From Craterostigma plantagineum (Eukaryota; Streptophyta; Magnoliopsida; Lamiales; Linderniaceae), in contig JAPQWV010000126.1 of assembly GCA_027422505.1 (NCBI GenBank), positions 682,001 to 746,000 on the forward strand: DNA of 64,000 nucleotides, written 5' to 3'. The translations under genes and the position numbers were made by a program. A model generated the notes under the pieces. It made no database searches and was not told the DNA's origin. It was given only the letters and a program-made list of their open reading frames with translations. This document shows positions 1-13,200 of this stretch, piece after piece. How positions within the stretch are numbered: position 1 is the first letter of the stretch; each line of letters begins with the position of its first letter.

Positions 1-1179
1 CACCCTAAATCTTTAATAGAAATGATGAAATTAATAAAATTCACATCAAATCAATAGCTTTGCGGATGCGTATAAGAGAATACCATTCATTAGAATCATT
101 ACCAACTGGTAGATGTGGTGTCGAGGTAATGAACGAGATATAAAATAATAACAGTAAGATGTAAAAATCCAAGATTAGTAGTAAGGATATATTACGTTTA
201 GGCCCGTTTAGGTTTGTAAATCGGATACAGATCATGTCAGTATAAATTTAGTTTTAAAGAACCGAGTTATGCAGTACCACTTCATTATTCTGCATTACAT
301 AGCTTAAATTCTAAATTCAGGCCCTGACAGGGCCTGAATTAAAATTGCTCCTAGTAATAAAACTCGGACAATAGTTCTTTCTGCCACATGACATGAGAGT
401 TACACACGCAATGCGAATATTATAATGATCAATTATACGTCCTTGTGTTGTTGTAAAATAAATATATATTGCAAATTTAAATCTACTATTAAGCGGTCAA
501 AGTCATTGCTACGAATTTAATAGCATCAGTTCTTGAAATTCAAATACACATTTTAAAACTTTTAGTCATGGAAACGATGTGAATCTTTTTTATTTACTCT
601 CGGTGGACCAACGAAACTAATAGTACAGTTATAACTGAAATCTTAATATTCTCAACTGGGATGGGATGTCTTTCATATTTTACTTTCCTTCGACTCACAA
701 TTAAAAATAATATTACTAATCTTCAATATACGCTAAAGAAATGAATGTCTTTGTCTTTGCAGCAGCCAAAACGAGCTTCGTAGGAAGAACGTACACTTCC
801 TACTAAAATTATTTTTAATTTTTGCTAGCTTATATGTTGCTCAAATTACTACTTTTTATTCGATGGTTCCGTACTATCAACTCCTTTTAACTCGAAACTA
901 AAATTATAAATCTACGTTCTCTTTGTACTTATTCTCAATTAGCCCACAACTGTCCTATTTCAAATAATTAGACTTCGATATAACGCTCTGCAAACACCAT
1001 GGAAGTACAATTACAGACCAACCAACAAAACAGAGTTTTACAGTCTTCAAGCATCAAAGTTCCGCTCGAAGACGACGACGAGAACGAGTTAGGGCTACGC
1101 ATTAACCGAACAACTACAGACAAAAACGTAAAAAAAAAAAAAAAAAAAATTCAGTAGATTTAGAGCCGAAAATTACCTC

Positions 1180-4100
1180 TCAACGTTGAGCAGAAGGCAA
1201 CTGCACGATTTTATTCACGTCCCACAAAACTCGAACAAGGCCAAATTTCTTCTCGGCCTGGTAGAACGAATTGCCAGTTGCTTCGATAGGATAAGGAAGC
1301 TTCGAATGTATATCAACAGATAGTTCGGTGATGTCCACGACGCACATGTTAGATTCGTCCAAGTTTTCTTCGAACCATTTCCCGCGGGACTGAAAACCTT
1401 ACCTTTCCCAATCTTGTCAGATTTTTCGCCTACGAGCGCTACGTGTTGCCCAGGTTCCAAGTACGTGGCGGGTCTTTGGATGCTATCTTGTGTAATAGCG
1501 TTAAGTGAAGATCCTACATCTTCGCTTGTCATGGATGTAAATGGAGCGTCTGAAAGTTCATTCTTGGAACTTCCTTTCGACGAAGTGTGGGGATTGTCCA
1601 TAGGGCTTTGAGGGGAATCTAAATGACCAGAAGCGCCTTGTCTTTCGGGATTGCTACCTTCGTGCGATGCGCGAGCATCCTTGGCTGCACGGGCGAGCTT
1701 TGCCTTTCGATTATTAAGCCTGTCCAAGCAAAGGGATAAAGAATCAAAAACTAGATAACACCCACATACACCCAAGAAATGAGGATGAGATGATTAGGAA
1801 TCACCAGATCTGAGATCTTTAGTATATTGATCTGAACATCAGTGTATGAATGAGAATAGACAGATGAACAGAATGCTCAACCAAAATGGGGACTAAACAT
1901 CCCATATTCTTGAATGTTTTTATTTTAATAGCTTATTGATGTTCAGTAACTCAAGATGCGCATCTCAGTGGATGACATTAAGATATAAGAATATGGGTAC
2001 CGATAAAATCCCTTTATCTTTCGTAAAGAGTTCCCAAGCTACAATAAGAAGATACAATAAAATTCGAGGAGTTGTAGAAAGGGAGAAACAGGAGTGCTTA
2101 CCAATTCTTTAATCTGGACGTTGTAACCTCAGCACCCTACAATTTAACAAAAGTTAAATAAGGATACCTTTTGAGCAAGACAAAAAAGTTACGACATACT
2201 GCTTTCGTCATTCCTGCCAGAAATAAACGAATGCCAAAACAGCGAACGATATTTTCCTACTCACGTAAAGGCTTAATTTTTCAGCCCATGTCCGCAATGA
2301 GGCAGCATTGCGGTGCATGTCAGGTTCATCAATGATTGCAGATTCAATAAGAGCAATCTGTTTATCGTTCATCACAGTTCGCTTGCGTTTCCTTTGCTGC
2401 CTATCGTCTGAATGTCCAGCATCGACCTTTTCATCACCAATGGGCTCGTCATTGCCACTGCCTTGAACGTGATCATCTGTACGATCAATGGAACTTTTTC
2501 TGCCTATGGGACTGGAATCCGACCCACTAGTTTCTACCGCCCGCGAATCTTTCTCCGCTTCTCTTACATTTATGGACTTGTCCCGTTCTATCGCCCCAAA
2601 TCTGCTACCCTTTTCAACAGATTGATCATTGCCATCTCTGCTGACTGGTTGGAAACCAACATTCTCAGCTGTGCTCTCCACAATATTTGAAATGTTTCTA
2701 TTGTCCATTGCTGCTTCGCTCTCCAAAGGTGTAAGTGTAATGCTCGCTTCTGAATTCCAAGCAACCTAAACGATATAAAATGAGAATCAAAAGTTTGATT
2801 AGATCAAAGGCAAATGAAAAACGAAAAGGTCGTATCCTAAGACTGGGTTTCATGGTCGAATAACTAGTAAACGATGGAAACAAGACTGAGTATGGTATAT
2901 GCATTTAACTCTAGTGTGCAAACCTCATTAATGCACATAATCCATGTAAGCAAGTAACGTTATGACTTTCCTTCTTACCAACGTAAGCATATTAACATCG
3001 AACGACAAGCATTTGTTTCGTAAGCGCGAACAACTCGTTTTTCAATGTAAGTAGACAAAAAAACTCAACAAATGACAAAGGATGGATGTCATCACTGCGA
3101 TTAGCTTCGAACATTCGAAACAATATGGAAGGTTTACTTTCAAATCCACACTGATTTTCTAGCGAATCTTAATTCTTAACATGTAATTGACTGCTCTAGT
3201 GTTGTTCTTCTTCCTAGTTCATGGCTGAATTAACAAGAAACGTTACTTACACGTCATGGAAAAAAAATCAATATCTAATTGAAACAAGGTAACTACATGA
3301 TTATCATTTACCGTTATGCAACCATTACGCATAGCTCAATTTGATCGTTTTTTTGCACAGCTAAATTACATATGTATCGAGCGGAACGTCAGACACCAAC
3401 AATTGTAGTATTTATATAGACCAACAAATATCTGACTGTCCTTATCATGACCGCTGTTTTCTTTTTCTCATCCCATGATACAATTTTTCTTCTGTCACAT
3501 TTCTGTAGGATTAGTTGAACAATGAATTGGCATAACGAATGGCATTCTACACGGAAAGGGAACAACATTCACACATCATAATAGATAACATGGCATAGAT
3601 ATTTTGAATTAACTCTTTTATTGTCGGGAGGGAGAGGCATTACCTGATGCATATCTTCAGCAGCAGGAGCACATAATGCTTCGAATTGACCAGTAAATAA
3701 CCTAAAATAAAAATTCCAGCCTTAATTATCTATACAACTGGTAGATCATAAAACAATAAAATATGTAGAAGTTACATCATCAACAGTCATCATTATAAAC
3801 TAGAATACTTGCAATCCCACTTAAAGCAGAAAGCACATAACATCTGCTAATAAAAAAACTCCGTAGGTGATTATTTTTGTTACCTTAAAAGCTTAATGTC
3901 TTCTTCGTTCAAGTATCCAGGAACTAAAGACTCGGCATGGCTCAACAGCAATCCTGCATTCGAAAAATTGTTAAGAGATAGATAACGTGAGAGTGGCAAG
4001 ACATTAACGTTAGAATTTTACGTAAATTCTTGCGAACGTTCACAGTTTTTCCAGCATCAAAAGTGGATGAAGAACCGTCTGCTATTCTTTGTGGTCCTGT

Positions 4101-6349
4101 TTCCAAAAAGCGAGCAAAATCTTTGAGGAATTTGTCCTTCTCATCTGGATAGAAATGAAAATCCAATAGTTAGCTGGGAAAATCAATTTAAAAGACATGC
4201 AAGGTGATGGGAAAATACCAATCCTATTACCTGGACATACATCAGTGGAACAATGAAGGTTTGCTACCACTTTGACCAACAAAGAGCTTCTCTGATGTGC
4301 ATAAGATGAGCCAGGTACACTGCAGCGGGATGATGAATGAACATAAATACATGATCTATGACAGAAAGTAACAAAACTAAATACCAAGCAGCTGCAACTG
4401 CAAGTGAAACATACTCCAAAGCTGTCTCATTTTCAATAGCTGGAAAACTTGAGGAGCACCAATCAGATACAAATCTTCCATGTGGTTGTGAAAACATTGA
4501 TGCCAAAGCTTCTGTCTGAAGGAACCCATTACACAAGTGAGCAGAAAAAGACAAATTCAAGTAGCTCACATTGCCTACTTCAAAGAATATATTTCGTAAT
4601 TTAGGCATGTTCTTGATAAATAACCAGTCATATAATCAATCCATAGAGACGACAAACGCATTCAGAACTGAGGTCCCCAACGCTATCGTTTGATAATGCT
4701 CGAGAAACTTACAAAGTTGATCATAATGAACGATCGGAAATTTGTATCGTCAGAGAATACATCTGCCAGTCGCATTGCATTCAACTCCAGCTGCGCTCTT
4801 AGGTAGATTGCTTCAGATGAAGGCCCCGGTATTTTGGATCTGAGGAGAACATTTCTTTCAGTATGTCAAGCACCTGAATAATCCAAATAACCACAACACC
4901 AGTTACTTCCGATTCAAGTCACCTTGTCAAAAAATTACATCTGCAATTGCGGATAAACTGTAAGTAACAAGTTAACTGGTGATTCCTCAGTAAATATTAA
5001 AAGTTGGTATGGTAATTAGAATCTTTAAACACGAATACGAGAAGCCATATATGTCAAGGAACCAATGATCATTCCCACAATGATACCATGAGATAAATGA
5101 TTATTAAGACTTAGCAATCCTTGTCAAAAGCAAGCCTTAGCTGTTATTTACACACTAGACAAATACTAAGTTTAAAACATGAGATATAAGCTGGACTTGC
5201 AAACACACTAAAATATACGAAACCTTGTATTGCAAGACAGTAACTTCAACAAAAATTCCATCGACGGGTCTACAGAACTTTTATATCCTCACTCATTCAG
5301 TTAGTTCAGCTATTGCGAGAAATAAGTTTGCCAGAAATGTGAAAGGAACTTCTTATTGTAGAAAGAAACCTGCTGTGCAACAGATTTTGCCACATCTTGA
5401 CATTTGGGATAACTGAAGACCTCATCCAGGTAGGACACCTTCTCGGCCTCACAGAGGTATAAGAGCTGTAAAAGTAAGTCAGTTTAAGACTCTAGCTACC
5501 TCAAGCATGGTAACCAAAATTACATTTAAGAGAAGCAAAAGCCTAAGGTCTGGTCATTAAGGTCATATGCACAAACTTGACATTTCACTCACAATTGATA
5601 AAGCTTTAGACTTCAATCGGAAGATTGGAGCCACATAAGAGGACTCAATATGCTTCAAGTTCATTATAACATGAATAAGCATAAGCACACCGCCATTGCT
5701 GCAGAACTCCTGGAAGTTATGTAGAAAGACAAGAATAGTCAGCGAGATAGCAGAAGTGATAGTCGCGCTTCACATATTACATTAGCCAATGAAAAAACTG
5801 CACACAATGGATCATACAGTTGTCTTTTCAGAAATTCTAGCCACAAAATTCCGATTAATGAACAATAAAATTGTTTAGTGCAAGAACCCGTGTTCACCTA
5901 CTTGAAACTATCAAGCACATGAGAACAAGTATAAACGATCAAAAGCCCTAAAATAAAACCAAATCAGAGACCTTATTGCTGATAACACATTCTCGGAACA
6001 AATTCTGCTGACACAATAACTCCATTATTAGAAGGGAGGAGTCACACTGATGGCAAAGATGGATCACTTTTTCATGATCAGCAGGCAAATCATTTATATC
6101 TTCAGAAGATAGCATATCCTGAAGATATACGGCATCCGCACAAACAGAAGAGAATGCTACATCCAGGAATATGTCAACCTGCCACAACTAGCACACTCTG
6201 TTATAACATGTCCAGACAATAGGACTAGCAAGAATCAAATTGTATGCATCAATCTAATGATAAACCATCATTTTGAGGCAGACTTACGGCACAAAAATCA
6301 CTCATTTTAGAGAGGGGAGAGTGAAAGAGGAGGGGGGGATATATACATA

Positions 6350-6416
<67 letters not shown>

Positions 6417-7795
6417 GGCTAATCGCATTTTAGGGTAATTCTTTGGCTTGAAACCTATTACATCAAAGAATTACGCCTGATAGTCCAATTATTGTGGTTG
6501 TTTTACAAGCATAACTTTGCAAGTGACAGGCGATGCCATCCCCAAAATCGTAATTTGATAGGACGTTGAACTCCAAGTGACAACAAGCTAAATTTCATTT
6601 TCAGCACAACCATGTCGCCACTTTTAAAGACCTCGAGAGATCACCTTTTGATAAGCAATTATAACTTGGGCAACCTCTTGGTACTGAGAAGAAATTATCA
6701 CTGTCAGCAGTTTCAGGCTGGAAGCGACGAGTGCTGCGTGCAAGAGAACCACATGATCTGGAATGCCATGATTTTCCTAGAAATGCTTGTTTTATCAGAG
6801 CAAATACCGTGATGGAGATGATATCATATTTTCGAATGAATAAAGCACCTGAGCATATGCAGCAAGGACAACCAACAGATAACAAACGAGGTCAATCACT
6901 TGTTCTGATACTTTGACATCATCGAACAATATCTGTGGCAAACATTTAAAACATATCTAATGTATCATTGATATTATGATCCCATCTGTCGTAATGAACT
7001 TATATGCAAGGAAGTTTCAAATATTATCCAGACAAAATAATGCAATGCAACAGATCATATACATAAACAATTTAACATTTCCAACAACCTGCTCAATTTT
7101 TGGCAAGCGAGGCCCAAGTTCACAGATGCAATGCAAGAGAATAATCCCACATAACAAGTACTGGAAGGTAGACTCATTTCTCTCCCACGCCATGATGACA
7201 GCAATAAGATGAAGGGGTAGATTTTTTGCAAGTTTTTCAAAATCAACCTAAAAGAATTATCAAAGTCAGTTTCCTAGCATACAATAAATAGAAGAAAAAA
7301 AAAACAAAACAGCAAGTTACTCTTCACAACCTGTACTTGAGTTCCATCTTCAGACACATATCTAACAACTCTATTTCCAGAATCCTTAATTAGTCTCAGA
7401 AGCCTATCAGGATTGAGCTCGTGCAGTCCTTTCACAGCAGCGACAAAATCAAGGACCTTTACAATATACATAATCACGATCACTAAGAAACGGAAAAAGC
7501 AATTGAACGGAAATTTGACTAAAATATCCTGTACATTATGTGCAATAATTATCACAGTGGCTTCATATTTTAAAAGATTCAGGCAAAAAGAATATGTAAT
7601 AACATCACAAGAATTTTAAGACATTCAAACATCATATGCATGCACCACTTAATCGAAACATTTAGCTCAATCCCCAAACCAAAATCAATTTATTTCACTT
7701 GTAGCTTTACAAATCTGTTACCACCTCAGGCCGAGTCCTAATCAGAGAGCCTATATGCTCCGCCTTGAGGAAGCGTCTTCTTGCCACAAATTCAT
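1180..7795 (-). pseudogene. NDX homeobox gene, copy 1 (frameshifted)
   Basis: Inverted copy of the NDX gene at 8832-15459 with the same exon-intron layout on the minus strand. The last exon is 1180-1719 and the start codon complement lies at 7793-7795. Compared with copy 2 it lacks single bases in coding exons: one G of a GGG run near 7763 (exon 1), one base of a CCCGGGG run near 4828 (exon 9) and one T of a T5 run at 1393-1396 (last exon). Each breaks the frame; the last replaces the conserved C-terminal domain. The substitution load is low, so this is either a very young pseudogene, an allele, or an intact gene misread at homopolymers. Confidence 0.85.
6352..6417. repeat. (AT)n-(GA)n microsatellite in NDX intron, copy 1
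   Basis: About 20 AT dinucleotides run directly into about 12 GA dinucleotides in the intron between exons 5 and 6 of NDX copy 1. The mirror tract is at 10212-10282; the tract lengths differ slightly. Confidence 0.95.
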
Positions 7796-8831
7796 TCTCC
7801 TAATTTTCGAAACAAACAAAAAAAAGCAAATAAATATATGTTAACAATAAATCGAGATAAAATCGATAATTGAAAACAATCCCAATATAGAACAAAAAAA
7901 AGGTGGAAAGCACAAAACCATGAGTCGACCTCACCCAATCAAAAGTCCGCCGATAGAAGACGAATGGGGTGGCCGGAGCTTGACGATGGCTCGGCGGTGA
8001 TGTGTTGATGGTTCAAGGGTTCGTGAGCTTCGACGTGTTATTTTTTCGATTATTCACTTGTGTGACTGTGTCCTCTCTGCTGACTGCTCTTATTACTACA
8101 TAATTTGAATTTTTTAGTATTACATAAATATGTCATATTGTGGTTTTGTCTATATATTTTATGATTATCCCTCACAGAACAACTTTACGTGATGCCGAAT
8201 AGCATAATTTAAGTTTATCTATCAAATATTACGAAATTTACTAATTAGGGTTAAACATTGGGCGATTTCACTTGAGAGCTTTTAATTTCGTGAATATTTT
8301 ACAAAAATTTCTACTTCAAAATATAATATTCACGAAATTAAAAGCTCTCAAGTGAAATCGCCCAATGTTTAACCCTAATTAGTAAATTTCGTAATATTGA
8401 TAGATAAACTTAAATTATGCTATTCGGCATCACGTAAAGTTGTTCTGTGAGGGATAATCATAAAAATATATAGACAAAAAACCACAATATGACATATTTA
8501 TGTAATACTAAAAAATCAAATTATGTAGTAATAAGAGCAGTCAGCAGAGAGGACACAGTCACACAAGTGAATAATCGAAAAAAAAAACACGTCGAAGCTC
8601 ACGAACCCTTGAACCATCAACACATCACCGCCGAGCCATCGTCAAGCTCCGGCCACCCCATTCGTCTTCTATCGGCGGACTTTTGATTGGGTGAGGTCGA
8701 CTCATGGTTTTGTGCTTTCCACCTTTTTTTTTGTTCTATATTTGGATTGTTTTCAATTATCGATTTTTATCTCGATTTATTGTTAACATATATTTATTTG
8801 CTTTTTTTTGTTTGTTTCGAAAATTAGGAGA
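7796..8831. promoter_or_regulatory. Shared divergent upstream region of two NDX copies
   Basis: The two NDX start codons (7793-7795 on minus, 8832-8834 on plus) face away from each other across about 1 kb that is itself a palindrome. Each half holds a likely 5' leader exon ending near a GTGAGG donor (plus strand around 8690) and a short first intron ending in ttag at 8827. I see no clear TATA box. If the arrangement is real, the copies share one symmetric promoter region. Confidence 0.5.
8299..8324. other. 26-base spacer at the palindrome centre
   Basis: The arms converge on tgaatatt (ending 8298) and aatattca (starting 8325). The 26 bases between are AT-rich and not self-complementary as a whole. 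Such a short loop between arms of more than 8 kb is what a fold-back inversion leaves, and also what a self-folded read leaves in an assembly. Confidence 0.95.
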
Positions 8832-10212
8832 ATGAATTTGTGGCAAGAAGACGCTTCCTCAAGGGCGGAGCATATAGGCTCTCTGATTAGGACTCGGCCT
8901 GAGGTGGTAACAGATTTGTAAAGCTACAAGTGAAATAAATTGATTTTGGTTTGGGGATTGAGCTAAATGTTTCGATTAAGTGGTACATGCATATGATGTT
9001 TGAATGTCTTAAAATTCTTGTGATGTTATTACATATTCTTTTTGCCTGAATCTTTTAAAATATGAAGCCACTGTGATAATTATTGCACATAATGTACAGG
9101 ATATTTTAGTCAAATTTCCGTTCAATTGCTTTTTCCGTTTCTTAGTGATCGTGATTATGTATATTGTAAAGGTCCTTGATTTTGTCGCTGCTGTGAAAGG
9201 ACTGCACGAGCTCAATCCTGATAGGCTTCTGAGACTAATTAAGGATTCTGGAAATAGAGTTGTTAGATATGTGTCTGAAGATGGAACTCAAGTACAGGTT
9301 GTGAAGAGTAACTTGCTGTTTTGTTTTTTTTTTCTTCTATTTATTGTATGCTAGGAAACTGACTTTGATAATTCTTTCAGGTTGATTTCGAAAAACTTGC
9401 AAAAAATCTACCCCTTCATCTTATTGCTGTCATCATGGCGTGGGAGAGAAATGAGTCTACCTTCCAGTACTTGTTATGTGGGATTATTCTCTTGCATTGC
9501 ATCTGTGAACTTGGGCCTCGCTTGCCAAAAATTGAGCAGGTTGTTGGAAATGTTAAATTGTTTATGTATATGATCTGTTGCATTGCATTATTTTGTCTGG
9601 ATAATATTTGAAACTTCCTTGCATATAAGTTCATTACGACACATGGGATCATAATATCAATGATACATTAGATATGTTTTAAATGTTTGCCACAGATATT
9701 GTTCGATGATGTCAAAGTATCAGAACAAGTGATTGACCTCGTTTGTTATCTGTTGGTTGTCCTTGCTGCATATGCTCAGGTGCTTTATTCATTCGAAAAT
9801 ATGATATCATCTCCATCACGGTATTTGCTCTGATAAAACAAGCATTTCTAGGAAAATCATGGCATTCCAGATCATGTGGTTCTCTTGCACGCAGCACTCG
9901 TCGCTTCCAGCCTGAAACTGCTGACAGTGATAATTTCTTCTCAGTACCAAGAGGTTGCCCAAGTTATAATTGCTTATCAAAAGGTGATCTCTCGAGGTCT
10001 TTAAAAGTGGCGACATGGTTGTGCTGAAAATGAAATTTAGCTTGTTGTCACTTGGAGTTCAACGTCCTATCAAATTACGATTTTGGGGATGGCATCGCCT
10101 GTCACTTGCAAAGTTATGCTTGTAAAACAACCACAATAATTGGACTATCAGGCGTAATTCTTTTGATGTAATAGGTTTCAAGCCAAAGAATTACCCTAAA
10201 ATGCGATTAGCC

Positions 10213-10285
<73 letters not shown>

Positions 10286-13200
10286 TATGTATATATCCCA
10301 CTTCCTCCTTTCACTCTCCCCTCTCTAAAATGAGTGATTTTTGTGCCGTAAGTCTGCCTCAAATGATGGTTTATCATTAGATTGATGCATACAATTTGAT
10401 TCTTGCTAGTCCTATTGTCTGGACATGTTATAACAGAGTGTGCTAGTTGTGGCAGGTTGACATATTCCTGGATGTAGCATTCTCTTCTGTTTGTGCGGAT
10501 GCCGTATATCTTCAGGATATGCTATCTTCTGAAGATATAAATGATTTGCCTGCTGATCATGAAAAAGTGATCCATCTTTGCCATCAGTGTGACTCCTCCC
10601 TTCTAATAATGGAGTTATTGTGTCAGCAGAATTTGTTCCGAGAATGTGTTATCAGCAATAAGGTCTCTGATTTGGTTTTATTTTAGGGCTTTTGATCGTT
10701 TATACTTGTTCTCATGTGCTTGATAGTTTCAAGTAGGTGAACACGGTTCTTGCACTAAACAATTTTATTGTTCATTAATCGGAATTTTGTGGCTAGAATT
10801 TTCTGAAAAGACAACTGTATGATCCATTGTGTGCAGTTTTTTCATTGGCTAATGTAATATGTGAAGCGCGACTTTCACTTCTGCTATCTCGCTGACTATT
10901 CTTGTCTTTCTACATAACTTCCAGGAGTTCTGCAGCAATGGCGGTGTGCTTATGCTTATTCATGTTATAATGAACTTGAAGCATATTGAGTCCTCTTATG
11001 TGGCTCCAATCTTCCGATTGAAGTCTAAAGCTTTATCAATTGTGAGTGAAATGTCAAGTTTGTGCATATGACCTTAATGACCAGACCTTAGGCTTTTGCT
11101 TCTCTTAAATGTAATTTTGGTTAACCATGCTTGAGGTAGCTAGAGTCTTAAACTGACTTACTTTTACAGCTCTTATACCTCTGTGAGGCCGAGAAGGTGT
11201 CCTACCTGGATGAGGTCTTCAGTTATCCCAAATGTCAAGATGTGGCAAAATCTGTTGCACAGCAGGTTTCTTTCTACAATAAGAAGTTCCTTTCACATTT
11301 CTGGCAAACTTATTTCTCGCAATAGCTGAACTAACTGAATGAGTGAGGATATAAAAGTTCTGTAGACCCGTCGATGGAATTTTTGTTGAAGTTACTGTCT
11401 TGCAATACAAGGTTTCGTATATTTTAGTGTGTTTGCAAGTCCAGCTTATATCTCATGTTTTAAACTTAGTATTGTCTAGTGTGTAAATAACAGCTAAGGC
11501 TTGCTTTTGACAAGGATTGCTAAGTCTTAATAATCATTTATCTCATGGTATCATTGTGGGAATGATCATTGGTTCCCTTGACATATATGGCTTCTCGTAT
11601 TCGTGTTTAAAGATTCTAATTACCATACCAACCTTTTAATATTTACTGAGGAATCACCAGTTAACTTGTTACTTACAGTTTATCCGCAATTGCAGATGTA
11701 ATTTTTTGACAAGGTGACTTGAATCGGAAGTAACTGGTGTTGTGGTTATTTGGATTATTCAGGTGCTTGACATACTGAAAGAAATGTTCTCCTCAGATCC
11801 AAAATACCCGGGGCCTTCATCTGAAGCAATCTACCTAAGAGCGCAGCTGGAGTTGAATGCAATGCGACTGGCAGATGTATTCTCTGATGATACAAATTTC
11901 CGATCGTTCATTATGATCAACTTTGTAAGTTTCTCGAGCATTATCAAACGATAGCGTTGGGGACCTCAGTTCTGAATGCGTTTGTCGTCTCTATGGATTG
12001 ATTATATGACTGGTTATTTATCAAGAACATGCCTAAATTACGAAATATATTCTTTGAAGTAGGCAATGTGAGCTACTTGAATTTGTCTTTTTCTGCTCAC
12101 TTGTGTAATGGGTTCCTTCAGACAGAAGCTTTGGCATCAATGTTTTCACAACCACATGGAAGATTTGTATCTGATTGGTGCTCCTCAAGTTTTCCAGCTA
12201 TTGAAAATGAGACAGCTTTGGAGTATGTTTCACTTGCAGTTGCAGCTGCTTGGTATTTAGTTTTGTTACTTTCTGTCATAGATCATGTATTTATGTTCAT
12301 TCATCATCCCGCTGCAGTGTACCTGGCTCATCTTATGCACATCAGAGAAGCTCTTTGTTGGTCAAAGTGGTAGCAAACCTTCATTGTTCCACTGATGTAT
12401 GTCCAGGTAATAGGATTGGTATTTTCCCATCACCTTGCATGTCTTTTAAATTGATTTTCCCAGCTAACTATTGGATTTTCATTTCTATCCAGATGAGAAG
12501 GACAAATTCCTCAAAGATTTTGCTCGCTTTTTGGAAACAGGACCACAAAGAATAGCAGACGGTTCTTCATCCACTTTTGATGCTGGAAAAACTGTGAACG
12601 TTCGCAAGAATTTACGTAAAATTCTAACGTTAATGTCTTGCCACTCTCACGTTATCTATCTCTTAACAATTTTTCGAATGCAGGATTGCTGTTGAGCCAT
12701 GCCGAGTCTTTAGTTCCTGGATACTTGAACGAAGAAGACATTAAGCTTTTAAGGTAACAAAAATAATCACCTACGGAGTTTTTTTATTAGCAGATGTTAT
12801 GTGCTTTCTGCTTTAAGTGGGATTGCAAGTATTCTAGTTTATAATGATGACTGTTGATGATGTAACTTCTACATATTTTATTGTTTTATGATCTACCAGT
12901 TGTATAGATAAGTTAAGGCTGGAATTTTTATTTTAGGTTATTTACTGGTCAATTCGAAGCATTATGTGCTCCTGCTACTGAAGATATGCATCAGGTAATG
13001 CCTCTCCCTCCCGACAATAAAAGAGTTAATTCAAAATATCTATGCCATGTTATCTATTATGATGTGTGAATGTTGTTCCCTTTCCGTGTAGAATGCCATT
13101 CGTTATGCCAATTCATTGTTCAACTAATCCTACAGAAATGTGACAGAAGAAAAATTGTATCATGGGATGAGAAAAAGAAAACAGCGGTCATGATAAGGAC

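Larger units (their letters stand above)
1..8298. repeat. Left arm of a near-perfect 8.3 kb palindrome
   Basis: Read on the minus strand, this stretch repeats 8325-16639 base for base apart from scattered small differences. Base 1 pairs with about 16639 and base 8298 with 8325. Sampled differences are mostly homopolymer length changes (a T run near 8140, an A run near 8575) plus occasional substitutions. The arm reaches the window edge, so its true length is unknown. It carries NDX copy 1 and the region downstream of it. Confidence 0.97.
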
